A stretch of 34,209 nt of DNA from Hohaiivirga sp031547465 (lineage in GTDB: Bacteria > Pseudomonadota > Alphaproteobacteria > Rhizobiales > Beijerinckiaceae). The position numbers and the translations under genes are program-made. Positions 24,751-33,600 of this stretch are shown here, one piece after another; positions within the stretch are counted from its first letter, which is position 1; every line of letters begins with the position of its first letter. The stretch covers positions 1 through 34,209 of the forward strand of contig JAVBRX010000087.1 in the NCBI GenBank assembly GCA_031547465.1, in the 5' to 3' direction. The notes under the pieces are model-generated. The model made no database searches. It was not told the DNA's origin and saw nothing but the letters and a program-made list of their open reading frames with translations.

Positions 24751-25118
24751 GGAGGTTTGTGCCGTATTGATCGCCGTGTCGACTACTGGAAAAAGCTCTG
24801 TGTTTTCAGTCGTTACCTTTGATGTGCGATGAGTTGACGGTAGCATTGTTTCGCAATTATGGTAGTTATATTAGGGTATTAATCTTAAAATAATTTATAT
24901 TTTACATATCAATTGTGGTATAGTTAAGAATTTAGATAAAAATTGTTATAATTTCTTAAATTAAGTTAATAAGTTTTATATACTATAATTTTAAGATATT
25001 AAGTCAATAAAATTTTAAAAACGCATTAAATTAGAGATTTGGCGGGAATTTAGCGGAGAATGAATTATAGTTGCATATTTATTGGGTATTCATGCAGATA
25101 TGATCTATTGTAAGTTTA

Positions 25119-25148
25119 TTGACATCGTTTCAGGTAGTATGGCAAAAT
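25119..25148 (+). promoter_or_regulatory. Candidate sigma-70 promoter of the adiA operon
   Basis: A perfect -35 TTGACA (25119-25124) is followed 18 nt later by CAAAAT (25143-25148; four of six consensus bases). A transcript starting near 25155 would carry the 25-codon leader ORF and the hairpins before adiA. The -10 is imperfect, so an activator is plausible. Confidence 0.5.
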
Positions 25149-25190
25149 TCAGCCTTCTGGTGGTTTATCGGAGGGTTCTAGGAGTGTCTA

Positions 25191-25268
25191 ATGAAACTCG
25201 GAGCCGCTTTTGGCTCTGGGGCGGAAGTGGGGTTTATTTGGCATAAGCCAAGAAACTCAGGAACTTAA
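25191..25268 (+). CDS. Putative 25-residue leader peptide upstream of adiA
   Basis: ATG 25191 has AGGAG (25180-25184) at an ideal 6-nt spacing, and the frame encodes MKLGAAFGSGAEVGFIWHKP followed by RNSGT and TAA at 25266-25268, 43 nt before the adiA start. It spans two hairpins and a third pairing that excludes them (25199-25251). An alternative overlapping frame, 25139-25246, encodes 35 residues with four Arg codons but has a poor ribosome-binding site and begins upstream of the expected transcript start. Precedent: the E. coli speF-potE decarboxylase operon has a leader peptide (SpeFL) that senses its metabolite. The role here is inference. Confidence 0.4.
   Translation: MKLGAAFGSGAEVGFIWHKPRNSGT
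25199..25251 (+). promoter_or_regulatory. Alternative hairpins in the adiA leader (possible attenuator)
   Basis: Segment 1 GAGCC (25201-25205) pairs with segment 2 GGCTC (25212-25216). Segment 3 TTGGC (25238-25242) pairs with segment 4 GCCAA (25247-25251). Segment 2 as TTGGCT (25210-25215) is also perfectly complementary to segment 4 AGCCAA (25246-25251), so the 2:4 pairing excludes both 1:2 and 3:4. The stems are short (5-6 bp), so this could be coincidence. Confidence 0.35.
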
Positions 25269-25311
25269 GACTGTTATTTTTGATCTATGCTTGAGAAAAA
25301 GGAATTATCCC

Positions 25312-27603
25312 ATGGAAGGTCATAGTCAACGCTTTGGTATGAGGCTCTTGATTGTCGATGATGAAATCGGCGAAGAAAGTATGACGGGTAGGGCCGTTGA
25401 TGTCCTGATGCGCGAGCTTAAGCGTCGAAATATAGAAATTGTTGTCGCCAAACATGGGGATGATGCCATCTCCGTAATCAAAGCTGATCCGTCATTACAA
25501 TGTGTACTTTTGGATTGGGATCTTGGCACTCAGGGACATGCTGCCTCTGAGGCTGTGTTGATCGCCCTGCGCAAGCAAAATAGAAAGATTCCGGTCTTTC
25601 TTTTGGCGGATCGTAGCGTTGCCTCGACTGTTCCGATCATCTCCATGTCAAAAGTGGATGATTTTGTGTGGCTACTTGAAGACACAGCGGATTTCATCGG
25701 GGGGCGCGTTCAGGCGGCGATTGAAAAGTATCGCGCCAACCTTCTGCCACCGATGTTCCGAGCGCTGGCGAAATTCGCCCGCGTCCATGAATATTCCTGG
25801 CATACGCCAGGCCACACCGGCGGCACCGGTTTTCTGAAGTCTCCGGTCGGGCGTGCATTCTTCGAGTATTTCGGCGAACCACTGCTTCGCTCAGATCTGT
25901 CTATTTCAGTAGGGGATCTCGGATCACTGCTTGATCACTCAGGACCGATTGGCGAAAGCGAGAAATATGTGGCGCAGGTCTTCGGGGCGCACCGCACCTA
26001 TCACGTTACTAACGGCTCCTCGACCTCGAACCGCATCATTCTGATGTCGAGTGTCAGCCATGACCAGATCGCCCTGTGCGATCGTAACTGCCATAAGTCT
26101 GCCGAACACGCCATAACCATGTCAGGCGCGGTTCCCGTCTATATGATGCCGACCCGCAATCATCTTGGCATTATCGGACCAATTCCGCCGGAACGATTAA
26201 CCAAGACGGCCCTTCAGGCATCAATCAAGACAAGCTCGCTCGCTAAGGATGCGACCGATCAGGAGCCCAAGCACGCCATCATTACCAACTCGACCTATGA
26301 CGGCCTGTGTTATAATGTGGCTCGCGTGGAGGAACTGCTTGGCTCTACGGTTGATCGTCTGCATTTTGACGAAGCTTGGTACGGCTATGCACGCTTTAAC
26401 CCGATTTATGCGGGTCGTCACGCCATGCACGGCGATCCGAAGACTTATGACGCCAGCAGGCCCACGGTTTTCGCCACGCAATCGACCCACAAGCTGCTGA
26501 CGGCGCTGTCGCAGGCTTCGTTCATTCATGTCCGTGATGGTCGCAAGCCGATTCCGCATGGTCTCTTCAACGAGACTTTCATGATGCACGCCTCAACCTC
26601 GCCAAATTACGCCATCATCGCTTCCAACGATGTAGCGGCGTCGATGATGGATGGGCCGGGTGGCAAGACTCTCACCAATGAATCCATAGAAGAGGCGGTT
26701 GCCTTCCGGCAGATGATCGCACGTCTGCATGACGACTTTGCTGCCAAGGGTGAATGGTTCTTCAATTGCTGGCAGCCTGATACCGTCATCGATCCAAAGT
26801 CCGGCAAAGCTCAGCCGTTCTACGCAGCATCAGCCGAGCATCTGGCGACAGACTCCTCCTGCTGGGTACTCAAGCCTGGCGCGGCATGGCATGGCTTCGG
26901 TGACCTTGAAGATGGTTATTGTATGTTGGATCCGATCAAGGTTTCTGTGCTGACGCCGGGCGTTGCCGCGGGCGGTGCGCTGAAATCGCCGGGCATTCCA
27001 GCCAGCATTCTCAGCAACTATCTTACCGAGCGTGGCATTGTCGGGGAGAAAACTACCGACTTCACTATCCTATTTCTATTCTCCATCGGTATCACCAAAG
27101 GCAAGTGGGGGACGTTGGTGGCCGGGTTGGGTGATTTCAAGCGCGATTATGATGAGAACGTTCCGCTCGATACGGTTCTGCCCTCGTTGATGCAAGCACA
27201 TGGCAAGCGTTATGCGGGCATGGGTCTCAAGGATATTTGTGACGAGATGTTTGCCGCTATGGGTGAGTTGAAGACCACTGCCATGATGGCTGCGGGCTTC
27301 TCAAACCTGCCGCAGGCAGAGATGAGTCCGACCAAGGCTTATCAGCAACTGGTACGTGGTGAGGTTGAGCATGTCACGCTTGACAAGCTGGCCAATCGCG
27401 TTGTCGCCACCGGCGTCGTGCCTTATCCGCCGGGAATTCCGCTGTTGATGCCGGGTGAAAACGCTGGTCCTGCGGAAGGACCGGTCATCGGCTATCTCAA
27501 GTCGCTTGAAGCGTTTGACAGGCGTTTCCCGGGCTTTGCTCACGACACGCATGGAGTTGAGCCGGAAGACGGCGAATACCGTATCTACGTCCTCAAACCC
27601 TGA
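25312..27603 (+). CDS. adiA: Acid-inducible arginine decarboxylase (AdiA type)
   Basis: The 763-residue PLP enzyme is very close in sequence to E. coli AdiA, which converts arginine to agmatine and CO2, consuming a proton. Residues 10 to about 130 form the receiver-like wing domain (MRLLIVDDEIGEESM...CVLLDWDLG). The PLP domain contains TPGHTGGTGFLKSPVGR, SSTSNRIILM, HFDEAWYGYARF and STHKLLTALSQASFIHV, with the PLP lysine at Lys394 (E. coli Lys386). The C-terminal region has GKWGTLV, PYPPGIPLLMPGEN and the final PGFAHDTHGVE. I chose ATG 25312 because AAGGA (25299-25303) stands 8 nt upstream; the frame is open to a TTG at 25210. It forms an operon with the antiporter gene 26 bp downstream. LdcC/CadA and SpeC/F have other residues around the lysine. 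Confidence 0.9.
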   Translation: MEGHSQRFGMRLLIVDDEIGEESMTGRAVDVLMRELKRRNIEIVVAKHGDDAISVIKADPSLQCVLLDWDLGTQGHAASEAVLIALRKQNRKIPVFLLADRSVASTVPIISMSKVDDFVWLLEDTADFIGGRVQAAIEKYRANLLPPMFRALAKFARVHEYSWHTPGHTGGTGFLKSPVGRAFFEYFGEPLLRSDLSISVGDLGSLLDHSGPIGESEKYVAQVFGAHRTYHVTNGSSTSNRIILMSSVSHDQIALCDRNCHKSAEHAITMSGAVPVYMMPTRNHLGIIGPIPPERLTKTALQASIKTSSLAKDATDQEPKHAIITNSTYDGLCYNVARVEELLGSTVDRLHFDEAWYGYARFNPIYAGRHAMHGDPKTYDASRPTVFATQSTHKLLTALSQASFIHVRDGRKPIPHGLFNETFMMHASTSPNYAIIASNDVAASMMDGPGGKTLTNESIEEAVAFRQMIARLHDDFAAKGEWFFNCWQPDTVIDPKSGKAQPFYAASAEHLATDSSCWVLKPGAAWHGFGDLEDGYCMLDPIKVSVLTPGVAAGGALKSPGIPASILSNYLTERGIVGEKTTDFTILFLFSIGITKGKWGTLVAGLGDFKRDYDENVPLDTVLPSLMQAHGKRYAGMGLKDICDEMFAAMGELKTTAMMAAGFSNLPQAEMSPTKAYQQLVRGEVEHVTLDKLANRVVATGVVPYPPGIPLLMPGENAGPAEGPVIGYLKSLEAFDRRFPGFAHDTHGVEPEDGEYRIYVLKP

Positions 27604-27629
27604 ATGCCGCATTAAATAGGAATTTAATT

Positions 27630-29138
27630 ATGAGCAGTTCTCAAGCTGTCGCATCTTCTGCGGCTTCTCCCAAGAAAATAGGCGTTGTCGCCGCCACATT
27701 GATGGTGGCCGGCAATATGATGGGGTCTGGTGTGTTCATGTTGCCCGCGAATCTCGCCGCAATCGGCAGCATCGCCATCTTTGGATGGCTGATCACCATT
27801 GTCGGAGCGGTGGCGATCGCGCTTACTTATGCCAAGCTTGCAACCATCGATCCGGCGGCGGGCGGTCCTTACGCCTACACTCGCAAGGCGTTCGGCGACT
27901 ATATGGGCTATCAGAGCAATCTGATCTACTGGCTGGCCAATGTGGTGGGCAATGTCGGTCTGGCTGTTGCCGGGCTAGGTTATCTCACTGCCTTCTTCCC
28001 TTCACTGCGTGATCCGCTGGTGTCGGCATTGGCGCAGGTGGCGTTGATCTGGCTGTTTACGTGGGCTAATATTCTCGGCCCGGTCACTGTCGGCAGGATA
28101 CAGTCATTCACCACGAGCTTCGCCCTCATCCCGATCATGGGTATGGCGATCTTTGGCTGGTTCTGGTTCTCGCCAGCCGTCTATTCCGAGGGTTGGAACG
28201 TATCCGGTCACAGTAACTGGAGCGCGATTATGGCCACGCTCAATTTCACGCTCTGGGCTTTCATCGGCGTGGAAAGCGCTTCGGTTTCGGCAGGCGTGGT
28301 GGATAATCCCCGCAAGAATGTGCCGATCGCTACGGTGGGCGGCGTTATTCTGGCTGCGGTCGCCTATATCCTGTCCTCGTCCGTGATTATGGGCATGATC
28401 CCCAACAAGGAACTAATTGGCTCATCCGCGCCGTTCGCTGACGCTGCTCGACTGGCTTTAGGGCCGACAGCCGGCGGTCTTGTGGCGCTGTGCGCGGCGA
28501 TTGGCTGTTTTGGCTCTCTTGCCGGCTGGACCTTGCTGGTCGGACAGACCGCCAAGGCTGCTGCCGATGATGGTCTGTTTGGCAAAATTTTTGCCAAAAC
28601 CAATGCCAAGGGCGTGCCGTCCGCTGGCCTCGCTATCGTCGCGGCGCTCATGACGGTGCAGGTATTCGCCACAATGTCGCCGACGGCGAGCGAGCAATTC
28701 GGCAAGATAGCCTCGATCGCGGTGATCATGACCTTGTTGCCTTATATCTACTCGATGATCTCAATCAAAGTACTGGGCTACAAGAAGATGCCGACAAGCC
28801 AGTACAATCTTTACGTTATCATCGGCCTGATCGGCGCGGCCTATAGCATTATCGCTTTGATTGGATCTGACGGCGAACAGACCCGTTGGTCGTTGATCTT
28901 CGTGATTGCCACTATCGTGTTCTACTCCGCCGCCGTCACTCGCAAGCGTGAGATTGAGGAGACGCACGAGATGCCGGGCGGCGTGGCCCCGACCTGGATT
29001 CGCTACGTCACCATCTCTATTACCATTCTCGCTCTCGTGGCGATGTTCTGGGTGTCGGTTGGTCAGCATCGTGCGAGCAATCTCAAGGCCCGCTCACCTA
29101 TCCCGGCGGGGCAATCTACTACTTTGCCCATGCCATAA
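27630..29138 (+). CDS. adiC: Arginine:agmatine antiporter family protein (AdiC type)
   Basis: The 502-residue, 12-segment APC-family transporter aligns closely with E. coli AdiC (445) over its first 430 residues, with a fixed offset of 7 residues. AdiC substrate and gate residues kept are Asn22 (Asn29), Ser26 (Ser33), Tyr93 (Tyr100), Asn101 (Asn108), Trp202 (Trp209), Glu208 (Glu215), Trp293 (Trp300) and Tyr365 (Tyr372). Two pocket residues differ: Cys97 is Asn104 and Ser357 is Ala364. It would exchange external arginine for internal agmatine, completing the acid-resistance cycle with AdiA. The ribosome-binding site AGGAA precedes ATG 27630. The last 70 residues, with an extra hydrophobic segment (about residues 452-472), extend beyond AdiC. 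Confidence 0.88.
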   Translation: MSSSQAVASSAASPKKIGVVAATLMVAGNMMGSGVFMLPANLAAIGSIAIFGWLITIVGAVAIALTYAKLATIDPAAGGPYAYTRKAFGDYMGYQSNLIYWLANVVGNVGLAVAGLGYLTAFFPSLRDPLVSALAQVALIWLFTWANILGPVTVGRIQSFTTSFALIPIMGMAIFGWFWFSPAVYSEGWNVSGHSNWSAIMATLNFTLWAFIGVESASVSAGVVDNPRKNVPIATVGGVILAAVAYILSSSVIMGMIPNKELIGSSAPFADAARLALGPTAGGLVALCAAIGCFGSLAGWTLLVGQTAKAAADDGLFGKIFAKTNAKGVPSAGLAIVAALMTVQVFATMSPTASEQFGKIASIAVIMTLLPYIYSMISIKVLGYKKMPTSQYNLYVIIGLIGAAYSIIALIGSDGEQTRWSLIFVIATIVFYSAAVTRKREIEETHEMPGGVAPTWIRYVTISITILALVAMFWVSVGQHRASNLKARSPIPAGQSTTLPMP

Positions 29139-29166
29139 CGGATAGATAAGCACGATTGAGTGATTG

Positions 29167-29242
29167 GGGGCGGTATGCGCCCCTGATCAATGTCTGCTCT
29201 CTTCTCAAGTAACCATCCTCGACTTCGTCAGGGGATGGTTAC
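29167..29242 (+). terminator. Two hairpins after adiC, probable transcription end
   Basis: The first stem is GGGGCG (29167-29172) with CGCCCC (29178-29183). The second is GTAACCATCC (29209-29218) with GGATGGTTAC (29233-29242), which extends inward through GAC/GTC with one bulge to about 15 bp. Neither is followed by a long T-run, so a factor-dependent end or mRNA-stabilising 3' structure is as likely as intrinsic termination. Confidence 0.6.
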
Positions 29243-29428
29243 CTAATTTCTGATCTTGGCATCTTATAATTTCTATAATTTGGCCGTTGAATACTTTCTG
29301 ATATGGGAGTGTGCTTTGAATACATTGGCAATCGCAATAGTGAAACTTCTTTCAATGAAATCAATATGTTGTCGTGATTTAATTTAGGGACAGGGGTTTT
29401 TTATAGGTGATAGTTTGTTCTAAGTTTC

Positions 29429-29457
29429 TTGACTTTTTGTGCTCTTTAACATCTAAT
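29429..29457 (+). promoter_or_regulatory. Sigma-70-type promoter of the RND efflux operon
   Basis: TTGACT (29429-29434; five of six) and TCTAAT (29452-29457; five of six) are separated by the optimal 17 nt. The expected start point near 29464 leaves about 46 nt of 5' leader before ATG 29510. This supports choosing 29510 over the upstream TTG. Confidence 0.75.
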
Positions 29458-29509
29458 TTCAGGGCGTTTGATGCTGGAAAGTTTTCCGGGAATGTGCAGG
29501 AAGCGACTA

Positions 29510-30604
29510 ATGAAATTTTCAATTTTTGTTAAGAGAACCATTGTTTATACCTCGCTTTCTGCCAGCGTTCTGGCGTTAGCCGCATGTGAGGATGCTCCTC
29601 CTCTCCCACCACCTCCGCGACCTGTGCGTGTCATTGAGATTTTGCCCGAGGCGAATGCCATGCGGGGCGAGAACAGCGGGCGGATCGAAGCGCGTTATAC
29701 CAGTAATGTCGGTTTCCTTGTTGGCGGACGGATGATCTCGCGCGATGTGGATGTCGGTACGACGGTGAAGTCCGGCGACCTTTTGGCACGCATTGATCCT
29801 GTGGATTACCAGAATAAGCTGAGTGCCGCAGAAGCAGAAGTGACGGCGGCGCAAGCCGATATCGATCAGGCGCAACCGCAGGAAGAGCGTTTTCGCAAGC
29901 TTCTTTCCGATGGATTTGCCACTCAGGCCAATTACGATCAGGCATTGCGCGCCTTGCAAAACGCCCGAGCGAAGATGCAGGGGGCGCAGGCGAACCTGCG
30001 CCTGGCCCGTGATCAGTTGAATTATGCGCGTCTCACCGCGCCGACGGACGGTGTCGTCACCAAGACCGGGGCGGAAACCGGCCAGGTGGTGCAGCCGGGC
30101 CAGATGATCGTGCAGATTGCCCAAATCGGCGAGCGAGAGGCTGTGTTTGCGGTTTCCGGTCGAGCCGCGGCCGCCGCGCATCCGGGAATACCGGTAACGG
30201 TGTCGCTGCAGGATAATCCGCGAATTTCAGTCACCGGTTCTATCCGAGAAATTGCCCCTAACGCCGATGCAGTGACGGGTACATATGCGATCCGGGTTTC
30301 ACTACCCGATGCACCTGAGGATATGCGCCTGGGGAGCATCGTCGTTGGGCGGGCCGAAATTGCTGGGGATGTAGTTGTGCGCATTCCGGCGACTGCCCTG
30401 TTACAAATTGGCGATAAGCCGCAGGTTTGGGTTGTTTCCGCTGAAAACATAGTCAAGCGGCGGCCCGTTACGGTTCTGCGCTACGACACCAATCATGTGT
30501 TGCTTGCCGACGGTGTCACCAAAGGTGAACTTGTCGTCGCCGCCGGGGTCAATTCCCTTACTGAGGGTCAGAAGATCGTCCCGCAGAAGGTGTCTGCGCC
30601 ATGA
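29510..30604 (+). CDS. RND efflux periplasmic adaptor, lipoprotein (membrane fusion protein)
   Basis: The 364-residue protein has a lipoprotein signal peptide ending in the lipobox LALAAC (Cys near residue 24), then a short Pro-rich spacer. It carries a biotinyl-lipoyl-like half-motif (VGFLVGGRMISRDVDVGTTV), a long coiled-coil hairpin (about residues 95-170, QNKLSAAEAEVTAAQADIDQ and QALRALQNARAKMQGAQANL), the second half (LTAPTDGVVTKTGAETGQVV) and beta-barrel/membrane-proximal parts. It links the inner-membrane pump to an outer-membrane channel. The ribosome-binding site AGGAAG (29498-29503) precedes ATG 29510 by 6 nt. Its stop overlaps the permease start (ATGA at 30601-30604). The substrate is unknown, no outer-membrane protein is next to it, and no regulator is visible. 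Confidence 0.93.
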   Translation: MKFSIFVKRTIVYTSLSASVLALAACEDAPPLPPPPRPVRVIEILPEANAMRGENSGRIEARYTSNVGFLVGGRMISRDVDVGTTVKSGDLLARIDPVDYQNKLSAAEAEVTAAQADIDQAQPQEERFRKLLSDGFATQANYDQALRALQNARAKMQGAQANLRLARDQLNYARLTAPTDGVVTKTGAETGQVVQPGQMIVQIAQIGEREAVFAVSGRAAAAAHPGIPVTVSLQDNPRISVTGSIREIAPNADAVTGTYAIRVSLPDAPEDMRLGSIVVGRAEIAGDVVVRIPATALLQIGDKPQVWVVSAENIVKRRPVTVLRYDTNHVLLADGVTKGELVVAAGVNSLTEGQKIVPQKVSAP

Positions 30605-33600
30605 GCCATTTCAATCTCTCTGAATGGGCCGTTCGACACCGCACTCTGGTTCTGTTCTTCATGCTGCTGTGCGTCGTGATGGGTGTGCGGTCGTACTGGG
30701 AACTTGGGCGTCAGGAAGACCCGGATTTTTCCGTTCCGACCATGGTCATCCAAACCAACTGGCCGGGTGCAACCGCCGCCGACACCATGCTGCAGGTGAC
30801 GGAACGGATCGAGAAGAAGCTCCAGGAAACGCCGTACTTCGATTATGTCAAGAGTTACACCAAACCAGGTCAGTCGGTGGTCTATGTCAACCTGAAGGAA
30901 TCCACGACACCGGAGCAGATTGCCTGGACATGGTATCAGGTGCGCAAGAAGATCTCTGATATTCGCACCACTTTACCCGCCGATATTCAGGGGCCGTTTT
31001 TCAACGATGAGTTTGGCGATGTCTTCGGCATTGTCTACGGATTGACCTATGATGGTTTTACATTGCGCGAAACGCGGGATTTTGCTGAAACCGCACGCAC
31101 TGAGTTTCTGCGTGCTCCGGATGTCGCCAAGGTGGAGATTTTCGGCGATCAGCAGGAGAAGATCTATCTGACGATTTCGCCGCAAAAGCTCGCTTCTTTA
31201 GGTGTAAATACTCAACAGATCGCTGCCGCACTCGCTGAGCAGAATGCGGTTCTTCCCTCCGGCATCATCAATACCTCGACTGAGAACATCCTGATGGAAG
31301 TCTCGGGGGCGCTGTTATCGGTGCAAAATATCAAGGCAATCCGGCTTTACGTCAACAACCGGTTCTACAACCTGTCGGATTTGGCAACTGTCGAGCATGG
31401 CTATGCCGATCCACCGTCGAAGCTGTTCCGCGTCAATGGCAAACCGGCCATCGGTATTGGTTTGTCGATGCGTACCGGTGGTAACAATCTTGAATTCGGT
31501 CAAAATCTGGAGCGGATTTCCGAAGAATTGCAGGCGCGTTTCCCTGTTGGCATCAACGTGGAGCGCGTCTCCAATCAGCCGGAGGTCGTCACCAAAGCCA
31601 TCGGCAGTTTTACGGAAGCGTTATTTGAAGCGATTATTATCGTGCTTGCCGTTTCATTCCTCAGTCTCGGTCTGCGGGCTGGGCTGGTGGTGGCGCTGTC
31701 TATTCCTCTGGTCCTGTCCATTGTTTTTGCGGGCATGGAGCTCTGGGGCATCTCGCTGCAACGGATTTCTCTCGGCGCCCTGATCATTGCTCTTGGTCTT
31801 CTCGTCGACGATGCGATGATCACCGTTGAGATGATGATATCCAAGATCGAGGAGGGCTTCGACCGGATGAAGGCGGCGACCTTCGCTTACACCTCTACCG
31901 CCTTTCCGATGCTTACCGGCACGTTGGTAACGATTTTCGGATTTTGGCCGATCGGCTTTGCCAAGAACGGTACTGGACAATATTGTTTCTCACTGTTTGC
32001 CGTGATCGCCATTTCCTTAGTTGCATCATGGTTCGTGGCCGTAATTTTCTCGCCGGTGATCGGTGTAACGGTATTGTCTTCCAAATTTATCAAGAAAAAA
32101 GATGCTTCGGAAGGACACGGTTCAAGTGTCATCCTCTCATATTTCCGGCATGTTTTGCTTCTATGTATGCGGCATCGCTGGCTTACACTTATTGTTACAT
32201 TAGGAATTTTTATTTTATCACTTGTTGGAACGCGCTTTATTCAGCAACAGTTCTTTCCAGGGTCTGACCGGCCTGAAGTCATGGTCACTCTCAATACGCC
32301 TAAATACTCTTCTATCTATGATACGCGCGCGGAGGCAGACAAAGTCCAAAAAATTCTGGAGGACGATAAGGCACTTGGGGCTGAGAGTAATATAATTTCC
32401 TATTCGGCATATATCGGCGGTGGAGCGATACGGTTCTACCTTCCCATGGACGTTCAACTCGATAACGATTTCATCTCCCAGTTCATCATCGTCACGAAGG
32501 ATCTCGCAGCCCGCGATCGCTTGATGGACAAGCTCAATCAGGGCACTGCAGGTATTGATTTCGACAATGTCGTCGTTCGTGTCCAGCGCCTTGAACTTGG
32601 CCCGCCCATCGGTTGGCCTGTCCAATATAGGGTCAGCGGCGCGACGCCGGATGAAGCGCGGGAAATTGCCAGCCGAATGGCACAGATCCTGGAAGATTCC
32701 GGATTGACCCGCACTGTCAATTTTGACTGGTTCGAGAAGAACAAGGCTTTGCGGGTCGAAGTCAACCAGGATAAAGCGCGCCAGATTGGCTTGAGTTCTG
32801 AAGAGCTTTCAAAAGCATTTCAAGCTGTTCTCTCCGGCCAGTCCATCACGCAAATCAGGGATTCTATCTACTTGATAGACCTTGTTGGCCGGGGCGATGC
32901 CAGCAATCGTAATTCCGTTGAAGCTGTGCGCTCCTTGCAAATTCAATTGCCGAACAATGCTTCCGTGTCGCTTGGCGATATCGCTACCGTCACCTATGCT
33001 CTCGAAGACGGTTACGTCTGGCGGCGTGACCGCCTGCCGACGATTACCGTGCAGGCGGACCCGGCCCCCGGCCTTGAGGCTCCCACCGTTTTCAGCCGCC
33101 TTCGTCCGCAAATTCAGGCATTCGCAAAAACCCTTGCGCCCGGTCAGTTGATCGTTGAGGGTGGTACGGTCGAGAAAAGCAGTCAGAGCAATGCTGCACT
33201 GGCGGCTGAGATGCCGACGATGGCAGCGCTGATGCTGATCGTGCTGATGATCCAGCTGCAAAGTTTCTCGCGCCTGTTTCTGGTCATCAGCGTCGCCCCT
33301 CTCGGCATCATCGGCGTTGTCGTTGCGTTGCTGGGTACCGGCACGCCGATGGGGTTCGTGTCGATTCTCGGCATCATCGCTCTGGCTGGGATGATCATCC
33401 GTAATTCGGTGATCCTGATCGATCAGATCGAGCATAACCATACCGCCGGTCTCGACCCGTGGCACGCTGTGGTCGAAGCTACCCTGCACCGCCTGCGCCC
33501 GATCCTGCTCACCGCCTCGGCGGCGATCCTCGGTATGATCCCGATCCTGCGCGATGTCTTCTGGGGGCCGATGGCCTGTACGGTGATCGGTGGCCTCGCC

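Larger units (their letters stand above)
24490..25311. other. AT-rich leader region of the adiA operon
   Basis: These 822 bp contain no established gene. About 24840-25080 is overwhelmingly A and T, very unlike the flanking genes. It holds three tiny possible ORFs (see 24576, 24691 and 25191), a TTGACA element (25119) and a set of competing hairpins just ahead of adiA. AT-rich DNA before acid-resistance genes is a usual target of H-NS-like silencers in other bacteria; in Alphaproteobacteria MucR/Ros proteins play that part. That link is inference. Confidence 0.6.
29139..29509. other. Intergenic region between adiC and the RND operon
   Basis: These 371 bp carry two hairpins at the upstream end (see 29167-29242), an AT-rich middle, and a strong sigma-70-like promoter near the downstream end (29429-29457). 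I see no gene or RNA. Confidence 0.7.

Noticed and set aside
25210..25311. Upstream TTG (25210) as start of the arginine decarboxylase
   Set aside because: No ribosome-binding site is near it, the added 34 residues match nothing in the family, and ATG 25312 has a good AAGGA.
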